Positions 63,958 through 64,000 of a stretch of 64,000 bases of DNA are shown piece after piece; within the stretch, counting starts at the first letter, position 1; every line of letters begins with the position of its first letter. A model generated the notes under the pieces. The model was not told where the DNA came from. It saw only the letters and a list, made by a program, of their open reading frames with translations, and did no database searches. The stretch covers positions 89,374,501 through 89,438,500 of the forward strand of contig NC_133024.1 of the NCBI RefSeq assembly GCF_048771995.1, in the 5' to 3' direction. The DNA is from Taeniopygia guttata. Its lineage: Eukaryota; Chordata; Aves; Passeriformes; Estrildidae. Position numbers and translations under genes: made by a program.

Positions 63958-64000
63958 CCATTGTACTTTGCAGCATTCCCATGAGGTACATGCTTGATTC

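Noticed and set aside
60201..64000. Possible 3' exons of UPF3A, expected upstream of CHAMP1 by human synteny
   Set aside because: No minus-strand translation in this interval resembles UPF3A. The gene, if syntenic, lies beyond the window.
1..64000. tRNA, rRNA, CRISPR array, bacterial operon or prophage
   Set aside because: No cloverleaf with intact A and B boxes, no spaced direct-repeat array and no prokaryotic gene layout were seen. All evidence points to vertebrate nuclear DNA.

Overview
The window looks like a bird autosomal region. It carries many short 3' fragments of CR1 LINEs (the dominant avian interspersed repeat), CpG islands at promoters on an AT-leaning background, and vertebrate single-exon genes with clear avian/mammalian counterparts. 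A passerine is possible but cannot be shown from this sequence. No bacterial, plasmid or phage content is present. Two protein genes are essentially complete (SOWAHC and CHAMP1), and a third is represented only by its first coding exon (SEPTIN10).

Layout. 1-1738 is the start of SEPTIN10 intron 1. SEPTIN10 exon 1 (minus strand, 10 codons, 1739-1768) lies back-to-back with the intronless SOWAHC coding exon (plus strand, 2103-3599) across a 334 bp CpG-island promoter. SOWAHC is followed by an AT-rich 3' UTR with several polyadenylation signals up to about 6.7 kb. From 6.7 to 46 kb I find no protein gene. That desert holds scattered CR1 fragments, homopolymers, a small (CAAAA)n repeat and a very large pure (TCCTC)n array at 31872-32429. 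CHAMP1 occupies the minus strand: a single coding exon at 47190-50027 with a clear splice acceptor at 50090, an intron of about 8 kb, and a probable non-coding first exon ending at 58070 inside a second CpG island (about 57.56-58.30 kb). That island is bracketed by CR1 fragments. Beyond it lie an inverted CR1 junction and an LTR-like minus-strand element (about 59.08-60.2 kb) containing a long (GGAAA)n array. At the right edge is an unrecognised pair of in-frame ORFs (63.1-63.96 kb).

How the genes relate. SEPTIN10 and SOWAHC share a bidirectional promoter, an arrangement also known in human 2q13. CHAMP1 is a chromosome-alignment and heterochromatin protein and has no pathway link to SOWAHC. 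In human these loci are on different chromosomes (2 and 13), so their closeness here is a matter of chromosome history.

I do not see a novel biological system. The most notable observations are a 33-bp in-frame minisatellite that lengthens CHAMP1, two upstream ORFs in the SOWAHC leader including a minimal ATG-GGG-TAG, two very long homopurine/homopyrimidine pentanucleotide arrays, and unusually CpG-rich CR1 sequence next to the CHAMP1 island.
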